DNA of 64,000 nt. It comes from Neckera pumila. Taxonomy: Eukaryota; Streptophyta; Bryopsida; Hypnales; Neckeraceae. The notes beneath the pieces are model-generated. The model made no database searches. It was given only the letters and a program-made list of their open reading frames with translations, and was not told the origin of the DNA. Numbering within the stretch: the first letter of the stretch is position 1; each line of letters opens with the position of its first letter. Shown piece after piece: positions 11,771 through 23,079 of the stretch. Made by a program: the position numbers and the translations under genes. The stretch covers positions 17,238,501-17,302,500 of the forward strand of contig OZ018412.1 in NCBI GenBank assembly GCA_963969595.1, read 5' to 3'.

Positions 11771-11959
11771 TACAGTAGAACCTCTCTAAAATAATAGAGT
11801 TGGGACCGGTCTGACACATCAAGTTAGAGAGGTTATTACATTAGGGAGGGTCATGATGTTTGTATGTGGTTCATATTGTTAAGTTGGGACCGGCAATCAA
11901 TACTTCCTGACAACACTTTATTAGTTTAGAGAGGATTAACTTTGGGAGGTTCTATTGTA
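11771..11959. mobile_element. Emigrant/pogo-like MITE, copy 1
   Basis: The 189-bp element begins TACAGTAGAACCTCTCTAAA and ends GGGAGGTTCTATTGTA. Ends of the form CAGTARAACCTCT with a TA target duplication are characteristic of Emigrant/Lemi-type pogo MITEs of plants. The second copy at 41.6 kb has better preserved ends. Confidence 0.7.
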
Positions 11960-14250
11960 CTATAGTACTAAACCCCTTTGATCCAATCATGGATGGCTTT
12001 AGTAACTGCTCTGTTAGGATATTTTTGAGAAATGAAAAAGATAATTTTGAGGTAATTAAAGAAAGAGATTCAAGGTTTCTTGTGGAAGAGGTAGAATTGA
12101 AATTCAATGCTCAAGGTCACGCACTAGTCTGGAAAATTGGCAAGGAAAAAAGTCACAAGAATCATGTGACTAGTCTAAGGTAGTGTACTGTAAAAGCGAT
12201 CCTCTCCTTCAAACCGACCCTATAATTAGTTGTAGATTGGATTGGAGGTGATCTTTGAATGGACGACTTTAGCTATTGAATGCACCAAGGAAAAAAAAAA
12301 TTTCTATTGCAAGAGTCAATCATTGACCTTGATTTCCTCAAATCACTTTGGAAGTTGCAAGGGGACGCATTTTGGAAGACCTAGGGGTCACAAATAGGTA
12401 CCTACAACAGAAATCTTTGAAAATTCATAACTAATAAAAAAATGCTTCAAAAAATATGAAACCACTTGTGTTGCATTTGGCATCTATTTTTCTTTCTCTA
12501 AAAAATGAGCTAAAAAATATTTCTGATCATGCAAACCTATGAAAAAGATGAATCAGCCCTTAAAGGGTCAAAAAAATGATTTTAATGGATTTGGATGCTT
12601 ATATCTTGCAATCCACGCAGTGAAATTTTTTTGAAATTCTTACCACATGTTCCTCAGCTAGCATATTACAAGACCTTATGTTAGATGTATCCAAAAAGTT
12701 TTTTTTGGAAAACTGGTGCTTATTCTTAAAATGACAATTTTTGAGCATTTTCAGTGAAAATGTAATCATAGAACCATAGGGGGTTAAAAATCACATTCTT
12801 TAGAAATTCAAACTTAAAGTTAGTTTTTAAGATTTATATATACATGGAAAGCTTCAAATCATTCCATTTTTATTAATGAGATGAAAGTTATGCGGAGTTT
12901 TAGTTTGCGGACAGTTATGGAGTTTCTATTCCAACAACACTAGAATGTGAGCTTGCAAGCACAAGCCTATGAGTATCAAGTGGGGATTCTGTAAGTGTTT
13001 AGCACAAATTCTCCCATCCAAAAAAAATTCAATTTTTTTCTAAAATACATTTTATCAAAAAAATTGGCCAAATTTTATTATTTTAGTAGAATTTGGGACC
13101 TATTATTGTGGATCTATTATTGTGGGATTCTTGAATGAATACAAAGGTTCAATATTTTTTAAATAGTAGAACTTGGGAAGTACAAATTTCAATATCTACA
13201 AATAGTATAGGTGCATAAAACAAATGTAATTGAAAATTCAATTATAATGAGTACAAAACTAAATTAAAAAAATTTCTCCAAAAATGTCTATTACTTAGGA
13301 AGCTACATTTGGAAGTTCAAAATGCAATCTTCATATCTTAGAGTTAAAGAACACTGGTATTCCCGACATTTCCAACATCCTAGGTATGATTTTCATTTTC
13401 ATTAGAACTACTAAGTAGACTTTTAACTTCATTGAAGCTGAAGCTTGGAGAATGTATGAACTTGTCTTCTTCCAGCTTCATTTTGCAAAAATAATAAAAT
13501 AGATAATAGAGATGCTTGCAACTAATATACTAATGGCGTCCACCAATCACCAAGATAGACATGTCAACAAAATCAGGGCATATGTACTTTGGATACATGT
13601 CGAGTTTGATTTGATAAACCTTATGTATGGATTCAATTCTGGATTGAAGACATATTATAGCTCCAAGTCTAGAGAGGGGAGTATGGTTATTCCCAAGATT
13701 GATCCTTTCATGTTATTAGCATTCTTCCACTTGTTGCAATGCTCTGTAGTAGGAGCATTAGCAATACATCAAATGGGCTTGCTCCTTAAAGTCGTGAAAT
13801 AGATGTCAACATGCAAAGAGGACATTTGATTATGAAGAACCGCCTCAAAAGATTAGACATTGTAAATAACCTTTGAGGAGACATGGAAGGTCGTTTTTGG
13901 AGCTTGAAGCTAGCCAGCCTCTTGCAAAAAAATTGTTTTTTGGCGTGTCAAATTGGTGTCTGTTAACACAAGCCACACGTTGTTGAGTAGAGAGGAGAAC
14001 ATCTTAAGAATATGCAGAGTATCTGGCTACAACTAAATATAGTTTGCTAGAAAGTTGATTCGAGTCTTCCAATCCTCCAGTCTTCAAACCGCTTTTCATT
14101 GACTTATCCTAAAATGGCTCTAAGTGAATTCAAGAATTAGGATAGGTGATAAGAAACTACAAACTTTGGACAAGTAAAATGGGACGGCCAGACCACAAAT
14201 TGAACCATCCAAAAGATTGACTCCTAAACTTTAAACATAAGGTGATCAAC
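11960..14250. other. AT-rich repeat-derived stretch without a recognised gene
   Basis: The segment about 12590-12960 aligns in inverted orientation with parts of 18090-18860; shared words include ATATCTTGCAATC and TGGAATGA next to an AAGCTT-type word. This marks old dispersed repeats. A 96-codon open frame at 13512-13802 (plus) has no recognisable motif and is not called as a gene. Confidence 0.5.
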
Positions 14251-14456
14251 AATTGTACCTCACCAATAGGAACAACAAACTACGACCATGTAGGTCATCA
14301 ATTCCACTTTGTCGCTGCAAATATAAAATGGAATTATTATTGGATACCCACATAATCCGCAATAATGTTTACAATGCAGAATTGAAAACAACAAGCCTCC
14401 AAAATCGGCTAGGAACAACAATAGAAAGACAACGAGCCTCCAAAACTGAATAGGAA

Positions 14457-14496
14457 CTCCAACTCTAACTCCAACTCTAACTCCAACTCCAACTTT
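14457..14496. repeat. Hexamer microsatellite (ACTCYA)n
   Basis: About six tandem copies of ACTCTA/ACTCCA produce the run in CCAACTCTAACTCC. It is a simple repeat, telomere-like only in appearance: the plant telomere unit is TTTAGGG. Confidence 0.8.
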
Positions 14497-14497
14497 T

Positions 14498-14870
14498 TCT
14501 ACTTTTCTTCCAAATTTCAAATCATTTTTATACTCTAATCAACTTCTAAGGCCATTCAAAGTTTTGGCCTTTAGAATTGAGGGCAGCAGACCTTCCTTCA
14601 CTTTGACACTTTCAATTCACTCATAAAGCTTTCAAATAGAACAAATGATAGCTTTATAGAAAGCTAATATAGTTTCTTACTTCTCCTTCAAATCTCAAAT
14701 CATTTTAACTCTCAGTTCAACTTTCATAGCCATCCAAAGTGTCAGCCTTTAGACTTAAGGGTGGTAGACCCCTCTTCACTTCAACACTCACAACTCACTC
14801 ATAAAAGCTTCAAATAGAATGATTGATATCTTCAATAAAAGCTAATAAATTTTCCACATCCACTATCTCT
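14498..14870. repeat. Two-unit diverged tandem repeat, ~180 bp
   Basis: About 14498-14680 aligns with about 14681-14870. Both contain TTCAAAT.TCAAATCATTTT, then GCCAT.CAAAGT, GCCTTTAGA.TTA/GAGGG, CAACTCACTCATAAA-like words and TTCAAATAGAA. Spacing of the shared words is close to 180 bp. No coding sequence is seen. Confidence 0.65.
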
Positions 14871-14899
14871 ATTTCTTCCTTCTACAACTTCATGCACAC

Positions 14900-17470
14900 A
14901 AAATTAAATTAGAAACTAACTCCAAGTTTAGAAAAATAGGATCTAATATATATCTAATAGAAATAAAAAAATAGAATTTCAAAAAAATATCACTCCATCT
15001 TTAAGAACTTGAGGATGAGTTTAACGGTGGCTACCAGGTAATCTACACAATTTGCCTTTGTCAAAGGATTGACCGGCCCCTTTAACCAAAGTTGGTGGCT
15101 AGGTCTTCCTTTAATAAGCCTAAGCATACAATAGTATTGATTGTTGTTTAGACCCTTGAAACACCCTTCAAATGTCACTTCTCGACTACTAGGCTCAATA
15201 TATTTGACTTGCAACAAGATTATCAATGCTTGAGCATCACATTGAAGGTTTTTGTGCCATTGCTGCACCACATAAGGTTGCTTTGGCAGTCGAGAAGGCC
15301 CATTTTTTTTTTGTGAATGCTCATGCGGTGATGCAAGATCTAATGGCAGAAGAGGCTAATCTAACAATTGTGACAATATAAACTCATATTCAAGCTCTGA
15401 TAGTGGTTCTTCATCTTGGGACTTAGAAAAAACTCTCCAATTTGATATACTAAAATTCAAAGTGAAAACAGAAACCAATCTCCACAATTAGATAATTTTA
15501 TAAATTGAAAAGATCACTTCAAACCAATGAGGTTCTAAGACGGTTTTCTCTCTTGATACATTATAAAGGATTTGAGGCCTTTGGAAGATTGTGAGTTATC
15601 CTATATTCCCAGGCTATGGAAATGCATTAAAATTGTTGGCTAATGTGGCCGAGACAGTGCCACTTCATTTTTTGGAAAAAAAATAAAAAAAATAGCTTAA
15701 AATGATATTTGAAAAAAAAAAATTCTGACAACCCGTATCGATGTTCACAGAATTTGGCCAGATTGAAGAATGGATCTAAAACGGCCCTCCAAAGGCCTCA
15801 AATTCCCTCTAATGTATGTCTAGCTTCTAGTGAGAAGGCGTCACCTTGAAGCTACCAAAATGATGTCATCTTTCTTTTTATATTATTATAATCAAAATCC
15901 ATCAAAATAACATATAATGTACATAATGTATATAATGTACGCATTTACAATGCGGCAACATTTGGTACTTAGAGACAATCGATTACCCATGAACGTTTAG
16001 AACCTCCTATATATTGTAAAATATCATCTGGACAAAACTAGAAGCCTGTCATGATCTCTTTATTTCCACCATATTGTTTCTCTCCCATGGTACGTTGGAG
16101 CTGGAGTGCCTTTGAATCCTTTTGCAATTTGGGCAACACAGCGGATGTTCGTTCTTTGTTATTGGGCATGGCAATTGTAGTTGGATTTGTGCAAAATTCT
16201 AGCAGTATGCTAGTGTATAGTATCACAATCAATCTCAAATGTAGTCGTCACATGTGGAACATGCCCATTGTTTCTATGGTGTTTGTTTTTTTCCAAAGGC
16301 TCTATATGGAATCAACACTCTTGATTGCAAAAAACTAACCTTGTTTGATCGATGGGAATCACCATCCAATCCAATGGCCCGGAGGTCAAGCTTCCGCTTA
16401 TTGCTTTCAAAGCCCTCTTTGCCCTCCAAATGTGGAATACATATTGTAATATTAGTCGCTTTTGGAAGGTCATTCAATGCTTCCACAATCTTTTTTGGCT
16501 CACCATTGTATTTAGCGGCTTTTAGCTTGAGTTCTTGCTTGGATGGCCCCGTCCCTAATGCTTTCTCTTTCAATAATGCTCTATAATTTGTCTTCTACGT
16601 AAAGGCTCAAATGTTGTCATCAGAAGTGACGGCAAACAAATCATTACCTCAATTACCCAATTGATGCAGTCATTTATTATAGGTTATTTTGGATAAGTTA
16701 CACGATGGCATGTCCGCCATCTGTAAATGTTTATTTACCCACCCCTGGTAAATAGACAAGCACAACCAAGTTCTTGTTTGAGATTGATTTTGTCCTAAGA
16801 GGTGCCTAACGTCGGTCCACTGTACCTTTTAAGAAATGGATCTTTTTTAAATTCCTAAAATTACACAAATTCACAAGAAATTCTCAAAACTAGCTCATTT
16901 ACAAAAGCTAATCCAAACAACTTGAATCTTTTAGGCTGCTGTGATTTTCTAATAAAAATAGATATAGTCTAAATTTTGCACCTCTAAGTTGTAGCTCAAA
17001 TTATGCCAATTCCAAAAACATAAAACTCATGAAATTTGAATATTCCTACAAAGAGTTATGGCCAGATGAAGTTTAGCTTTAAAGAGGCTATTTAAACTTC
17101 ATCCACTTGCTTGGACCCCTTCTCTATTTCAAATGACTTTGAATTTTGAATCCTAGACTTAGATTACAAACTTCTATCTAAGTTTGGATTTGGGTGGATG
17201 ATTTTTAACTGATTTCATCCATTTCTTATCCTAAACTTCATTTTTTCATTAACTTTTGGCTTTTTGAGGTATCTTCCTAAGTTTGAACTAGTCCTGGACT
17301 TTCTTAAGTTCATTCTCTTTAATTCTAAATCTAAATTCCTACTTGATAAGCTTTAATCCGAATTGTTTGACTAGTCTTTGATTACTTAAGGGACTAAATT
17401 AATTTTGGTCTGTTATTATTTTTAGATGTTTTATGTTTATTCCTTAAAGAATGTGATTTTATTTTTTCAA
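14900..17470. other. Gene-poor stretch with anonymous open frames
   Basis: Minus-strand open frames at 14990-15271 (93 codons) and 16274-16573 (99 codons) show no known domain. They have no flanking splice sites that would link them convincingly. They may be relics of a transposon ORF. No inverted repeats were identified around them. Confidence 0.35.
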
Positions 17471-17474
17471 AATA

Positions 17475-18029
17475 CTCCCTCTGTCCCACTAAAAACCTCC
17501 AAATCAAGAATAATTTGTGTCCCACTAAAAAGCTCTGTTTTTAGACTTTGATTGTTGAGTAAGTGTTGGCTATGCTGAACAACCTTGTGGGGGCAAGTCA
17601 AGTGATTAGAGAGCATTCTTCGCCAAAATATTTTGGCCTTGCTATATAGACACCTTGGACTCGTTGTGCTTCTTTAGATAGTAGTACTGACAATGGATTT
17701 GGTGACCACTTCAACACTTTGAAGAGTTGTTCTTGAAGTGGTGTAGGGATCTTTGTTTTGGGTATATAGATTGCAATAGATGTTTCTAGAATCCCAATGT
17801 TGCTACCAACATTTAAATCATCAAGAATGATGGAGCTGGCAGCATTTACAAATTTTGTCAAAAATGGTACTTTCCGCATGCATTTGGGATGCCTAAGTTG
17901 GAGATTTTGCAAAGATCTAAAGGATGGGTTGCTAGTTTTTGAATGCATGTATCCCTATTAGAAAGACTAAAAATGTAGTCAATCTTTCATAGGGAAGCTT
18001 TTTGGAGGTTTTTAGTGGGACAAAGGGAG
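17475..18029. mobile_element. Stowaway-like MITE, copy 2
   Basis: A 555-bp element flanked by TA. It begins CTCCCTCTGTCCCACTAAAA and ends TTTTAGTGGGACAAAGGGAG, matching the ends of the 4.1-kb copy. A third internal copy of GTCCCACTAAAAAGCTC lies at about 17520. A 116-codon minus-strand open frame (17948-17598) lies inside it, and I could not match that frame to any transposase. Confidence 0.75.
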
Positions 18030-18049
18030 TACTAACTTACTTTAGAATT

Positions 18050-19200
18050 GACTTTTCCTATCAGTAGTTATCAGTGGATGAATTTTAACCGTTAAGAGGT
18101 CTTTTAACCCCTAAAGGCCCAAGGCCATTTTTCTGCCAAAAACCATTCAAAATTGCCATTTCTGTAGCAAAGAGCAAAAAAAAAAATTTAATGTTTTTTT
18201 TTGCATATTTAACCATAGGATCTTGTACTACACTAGTGTAAGAATGTGTGGAAATTTTTTTAGAAACTTTCATTGTGTAGATTGCAAGATATTTGCACTT
18301 AAAGTGAAGGAATCAAGTTTTTTTGCACCTTGTTTATTTACATATTTTGGCTTTGAACCTTTTTAACGTAAAATTTTTGCTCTAATGATTTTGGATTTCT
18401 AATTTTATATGATGAAGAATTGAGTTAAGAATCTAGGAAAAAAAATTCAAAAAAGAAACACTTAGTTTTCACTCATTAAAAATTTGTTAAGTAGAAGTAG
18501 GTTTAAGATTGAAGGAAAAATGAAATCATTAATAGCTCTAAAATAGGGTTGAAATATATTCATTTCAATGGTGAGATTCTTCTAGCAAGAAATCTTAACC
18601 TTGTGCAACTTTTTTTTTTTTTTTTAAATTGTCAAAATGGAGTTCAGAAATGAATCCTACAAGTTACTTTTTCAAGAAGATGCTCTAATTGCCTGAAAAA
18701 TAAGATTGTCCATAACTTTTACATAACAAATCCAAATGGAATGAATCAAAGCTTCCCATGTAGATGAAAATAAAATCTATATGAATTTTTTTAATTTTTT
18801 TTTTCAAATTTAGAGTTTTTGTGAGGATTTTTTTCTACCCGCCGAACTAAAATTTAAAGTTTTTCTACCATAACTTTTGCTACCAGGCACTGATTGAAAT
18901 AAAAATTACATTTTTGGAAAGCTAATGTGATTCTCTATCTTCACAAAAAAAAAATTCAGAAAATCACAACAAATATTGAGACCATAGGAGCCTGCCCAAA
19001 ATCCATTTTGTCCCCCAAGGGGACAATGAGCCTTTACGAGTTAAAGTTTAAACTTCATCCATTCCTATCTTTCTCAATTTAACTCCAAATTCTATATATT
19101 TTATATTTTTGGAAACCCCTGAACCTACTCTACATATAAACTTTGAAAAAGATCTAATCTTAACACTCTGACTTGGACTTGTAATTCAGCTGAGAGTTAA
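18050..19200. repeat. Old dispersed repeat sequence, inverted relative to 12.6-13.0 kb
   Basis: The reverse complement of about 18090-18310 aligns with about 12590-12800. Part of 18700-18800 aligns with the reverse complement of about 12840-12900. No coding sequence is recognised. Confidence 0.45.
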
Positions 19201-19479
19201 AAATGGCTAATCAGGGCAATTGCATGCTACGGTTGCCTCCCTGGCCCGATATACAAACAAGAACAAACATGACAAACAGTATGACAATTGGTACGCCTCT
19301 TATTCCGGCGTTTTTTCCGATTATGTGACAAACAACTCGTGAACTTGGGCAACGAACCCATAAACTTGGGCGCCTTAGGTAGTGCTTTGATGCTTCAATG
19401 GCTTTTATTGTTTGAATTTACAATTCTCTTGTGAAGGTTTGAATTAACTTTCAGTTTCAGTTAATGGAAAATAGAAGAC

Positions 19480-22400
19480 TTGGAAAGTGACGTGTTAGGT
19501 TCAAGAGGAAGGGACCTCGTGGAAGGGTGGAGGATCACAATGGGGTGAGGGAGGGTCTAAAAGACAGGGAAGCAAAGAGGCAACATAAACGTAGACGGTT
19601 GTTAAGGGAGAGAGAAGAAGTAGCAAGGTTGCTTGTTGTGCAGGATGAATTGGAGGTCAAAAAGGAGATGTCTTCACGACAGCATTAGAGAAAATTTCAG
19701 GCCTTTAGAGGGCTGCTCCACAGCCCTCCAAGGTACCCTGAAATTTACTTTTTTTTTGCTCAAAAATTTGTTTTTCTCCTATTTCCAAGCATCAATTCTG
19801 CTGTGACAGTGGCGTAGGAACCAAAATTCGCAAATAAAATAATTAATAATAATAATAATAAATTATTTTTAATCTTAAGAAAAAATAAAAAAATAAAAAA
19901 TTATGCAAAATCTGACAACTCACCATAGCTGTCAGCTGGAGTGACAGATCAAGCTTTTTTAAAGCTTGGTTTGTCACTTCGAAGCAGCCCTCAGGAGGGC
20001 TGATATTTCTTGTATTGGCTTGCGGAGGTTTTGTTCAAAATTGTGGATTTTTTCACAATGAAGATGTAAGGTTGTCCGGAGGCACCTTCTAGGCTAAAAA
20101 TTATGGAGCGTTTTTTGGAGGATGAACGTATTTCTCCATTTCTTCCTGAGTATTATTCTCATAGGCAGGATGCCAAGGCTTAAATAGAATTCCTAAAAAA
20201 CTATCAGTTGGAGTTGGACGCTATAAAGGGTGTTCAATCGACAGATATGCTTGCTAGGAAGGTTGTTCTCTTAGATGCGGCTATATCTACTTGGGTTACA
20301 AACACCAAAGCTTTGTCACGGGTTTTGAAAGTTCACCGATCCAATTTGAGGGTGGCTATATCCCATTGAAGTAGTATACAATTGCAAGGTTCACCTTTTG
20401 CACTTGTAAGACGTAGAAAGAGGCCAGGACTGCTTGGCGAGATTAAAGACCTCATTACAAAGTGGTGGACAAAAGAGACTTGTATAAGTTCTAACAAGAA
20501 GGAAATTATACAAAAGTGGATTAGTCCAAATACATACGATAAGCATTGCACTCACTATTTGCTCGAAAGTCAGGTACAAATCAATTTGATTGCAGTGTTG
20601 CATCACCCCGTACAACCGTTGCACTGTCAAATATACAATCCTAGATATTGTTTCCATCTTATATGTACGCGATGCATCTTGTTGTATCTCCCTCAGTTAT
20701 TTGATGGTCTGAATGTGAACTCAGTAATACGTTGATTACAATATTTTAAGTACACATTGTACAAATAACAGTACACTATGTACAAAAAATACCGTGGGTG
20801 TCACGGTCAAGTACTCAACAAGTCTTTGTTGTCGGGTAGTCTACTTTATTGGACATGTGTACTTGACGTATACTGCTGAGTATTACGGTCCAAGTATATT
20901 TTGTGCGAGCTTTGTACTATTGATAAACTCTTTTTATTGCCTCTTTTCATTTCTCATAAATTTTTTGCATTCTTATAGGCTGCATTCTACCATCAATTTA
21001 AGGTGGCGCACCTAGACGTGCCTATTAAACAGAGAACCTCTAATAAACTAAAGCTTTACTTTGTTAGAGCCTGCAACGAGAGGAACATCTATTGTTGTAG
21101 ATACTAGATACCACGTGGAGATCGACATGCTCAAGGAGGGGTTCAATTGGATTCGGGATGGCACAAAGGGAATCCCCTTCTTAGAGAACTGCCAGTGCGT
21201 GTGTGATGTGTGCTTCTTTTGACTAGAAGAAGCAAAGTGTAAGACACGTCTGAAGACATATAGAGGTATAACAGTTTTGTGGCAAGAGATTGTTTGCCCT
21301 AAGCCTGAGAACAAAGAGTGGTATGCTCTACAATGTGTCATGGGTAAGTGCGCAAACTGTGGTATTTCGAAGCTTCCAGTTTGCCCATCTGAGTTATCAT
21401 CGTCTTCAAATGTCACCAAAAAGTGTTTTGAGAATGAAATCATTGGGGTGACACAGGATAGAAAGCCCCGGAAGAAGATCGTTGAGGTACACAAAGAGAC
21501 CTCTACAGAAATGTTCTTTGAATACTTCAAGTCTAAATTGCCCCAATTTGTGAAGCACAACTTCATTACAAGGTGGCAAGGCGACCACTGCAAGCATTCT
21601 ATGCAAAGTTTGGGCAAAGATGTGATTTTGTCACATATTGATTTTGCTGAGAACTACACTTCTGAGATTCAAAATTAGATCCAGAGCATGTACTGGTGCT
21701 CTACACAAATCAATATCCTTGTCCACATCACATATCAATTTAAACCGGGCAAAGTTTGAATCCCAACTTGACATATCTAATGATGAAAAGCACAATTCTC
21801 TTTTTGTTCAGCATTGCTTGATGCAACACTAGCAATGGCTAGAGTCTCAAGGTATTGCCCCAAGTTCTACATTTATTGTATCACTTTTTCATTCACGCTA
21901 CATGCCTAGTTCTTATATAAGAGTTAATTGTAGGTGGCACGAAACTCTTTGACTATGATGTTTGTGTACTATAAGCAGTACGTCCTATACTAATTCTATA
22001 CTACATTTATAAATGTTATGGAGTGTATTCATTTTTGTACATGCCTCGACACGTATTCTTGAAACATAGCACCACGTAGTGTGGTTCGATGGCTGTGTGG
22101 GGCAGTTCAAGGGTGCCCGACTCTTTTATTTTGTGGCCAAATATCCCAGCGCCACAAATGGCTGCACTATGAATTGGAATTTTTTTGGAACAGGTCACGG
22201 AAAGGGAGAGTAGGACGGAGCTGGTGCTATCGTGAAGCATGCTCTAAGGCAATCTCAGTTACACAACACGTAGAGGAGGATGCAAAGCGCCCATGATGTA
22301 GTGTCTTTCTTGAAGGAGACGATGGTAGGGACAGTCCATACAAACATTTAGAAGATTGACATCAAAGAAGTCCAGAGATACTTCTAGAAAATACCCAAGG

Positions 22401-23075
22401 ACGTTACGAGGGAGCGCAGCTACCATTGTGAAATTGTCCAAGGTTCCCAGGCCCTGCATTTGATCTAATCCTTGGTATTGCAGACCCAACGCAACTCTTT
22501 GTTTGCAAACTATTGTGCTTCTGTGCCTATTGCCTTGACAGCAATTTTGTCAACTGCGTGAACAAGTCCCATGTCAAGAATTGGGATTTGGTAAATTTGA
22601 AGCCATACGATCTCCAAGAAGTTGCTGACCACATGACGGACCATGATGTTCTAGATGACAAGGATTGGAAGGAGGCCGTGAAGGCGAGGGATTTAAAGAT
22701 CTCATTTGGCCAGGTGACAACTTTGTTGTCCCTGCTGTGGAGGGCAATATTGAGGGAGTGGAGTTCTATGTTTTACAGTGCACCAGGAGGAAGCATGAAG
22801 TTGATCACGGGTTCAAATGTACTTGGAGCCCTGAGTTTGAAGCTGGCAACTTCATCATACAGGGTACTTACTATCAAAAGTGGAACAATGAATACGTATA
22901 TCTGGGCAACTCCTAACCAAACTATATTGATGCACATCTTGTAGTGCATGGTAAATTTGGTATGATTCCGAAGCCAGGCAGGTGGAAAGGTGGGGAGGTT
23001 ACCTATGACATAAGTGACAACAGCCTCGCTACTATTAGGGCTAGCTTATATTGGTTTAGGAAAGAAGAAGACTAG
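19480..23075 (+). pseudogene. Decayed DNA transposon with DFAENY/DG-QFK/HGKG transposase-like ORF
   Basis: Successive broken frames read as one long protein. A basic, charged N-terminal segment (KRQHKRRRLLREREE, about 19590) comes first. A helical DNA-binding-like region with ALSRVLKVHRSNL follows (about 20305). Next are CCRYHVEIDMLKEGF after a frame break (about 21090) and CVCDVCF. The segment 21277-21678 holds HNFITRWQGDHCKHSMQ and HIDFAENYTSEIQN. About 22087-22260 reads WFDGCVGQFKGARLFYF and WNFFGTGHGKG..DGAGAIVK. The C-terminal region (22513-23070) contains FYVLQCTRRKHEVDHGF and GTYYQKW. Asp residues in DFAENY, FDGC and DGAG suggest an RNase H-like DDE/D core. I recall similar unnamed ORFs in other eukaryotic genomes but cannot assign the superfamily. 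Multiple frameshifts and stops make it inactive. A foldback element has inserted near its 5' end. Confidence 0.62.
19690..20011. mobile_element. Foldback MITE inserted in the decayed transposon
   Basis: AGGGCTGCTCCA near 19709 and its inverted partner GCAGCCCTCAGGAGGGCTGA near 19984 define ends of about 28 bp. The interior is A/T-rich with an (AAT)n run near 19842 and a further hairpin, GTGACAGATCAAGC/GCTTGGTTTGTCAC. It splits the basic N-terminal segment of the surrounding transposon from the next conserved block. Confidence 0.6.
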
Positions 23076-23079
23076 GGAT

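Noticed and set aside
13512..13802. 96-codon open frame in A/T-rich DNA
   Set aside because: No homology recognised and no gene-like context.
14457..14496. CCAACTCTAACT run resembling telomere repeats
   Set aside because: The unit is ACTCYA, not the plant TTTAGGG/CCCTAAA heptamer. Treated as a microsatellite.
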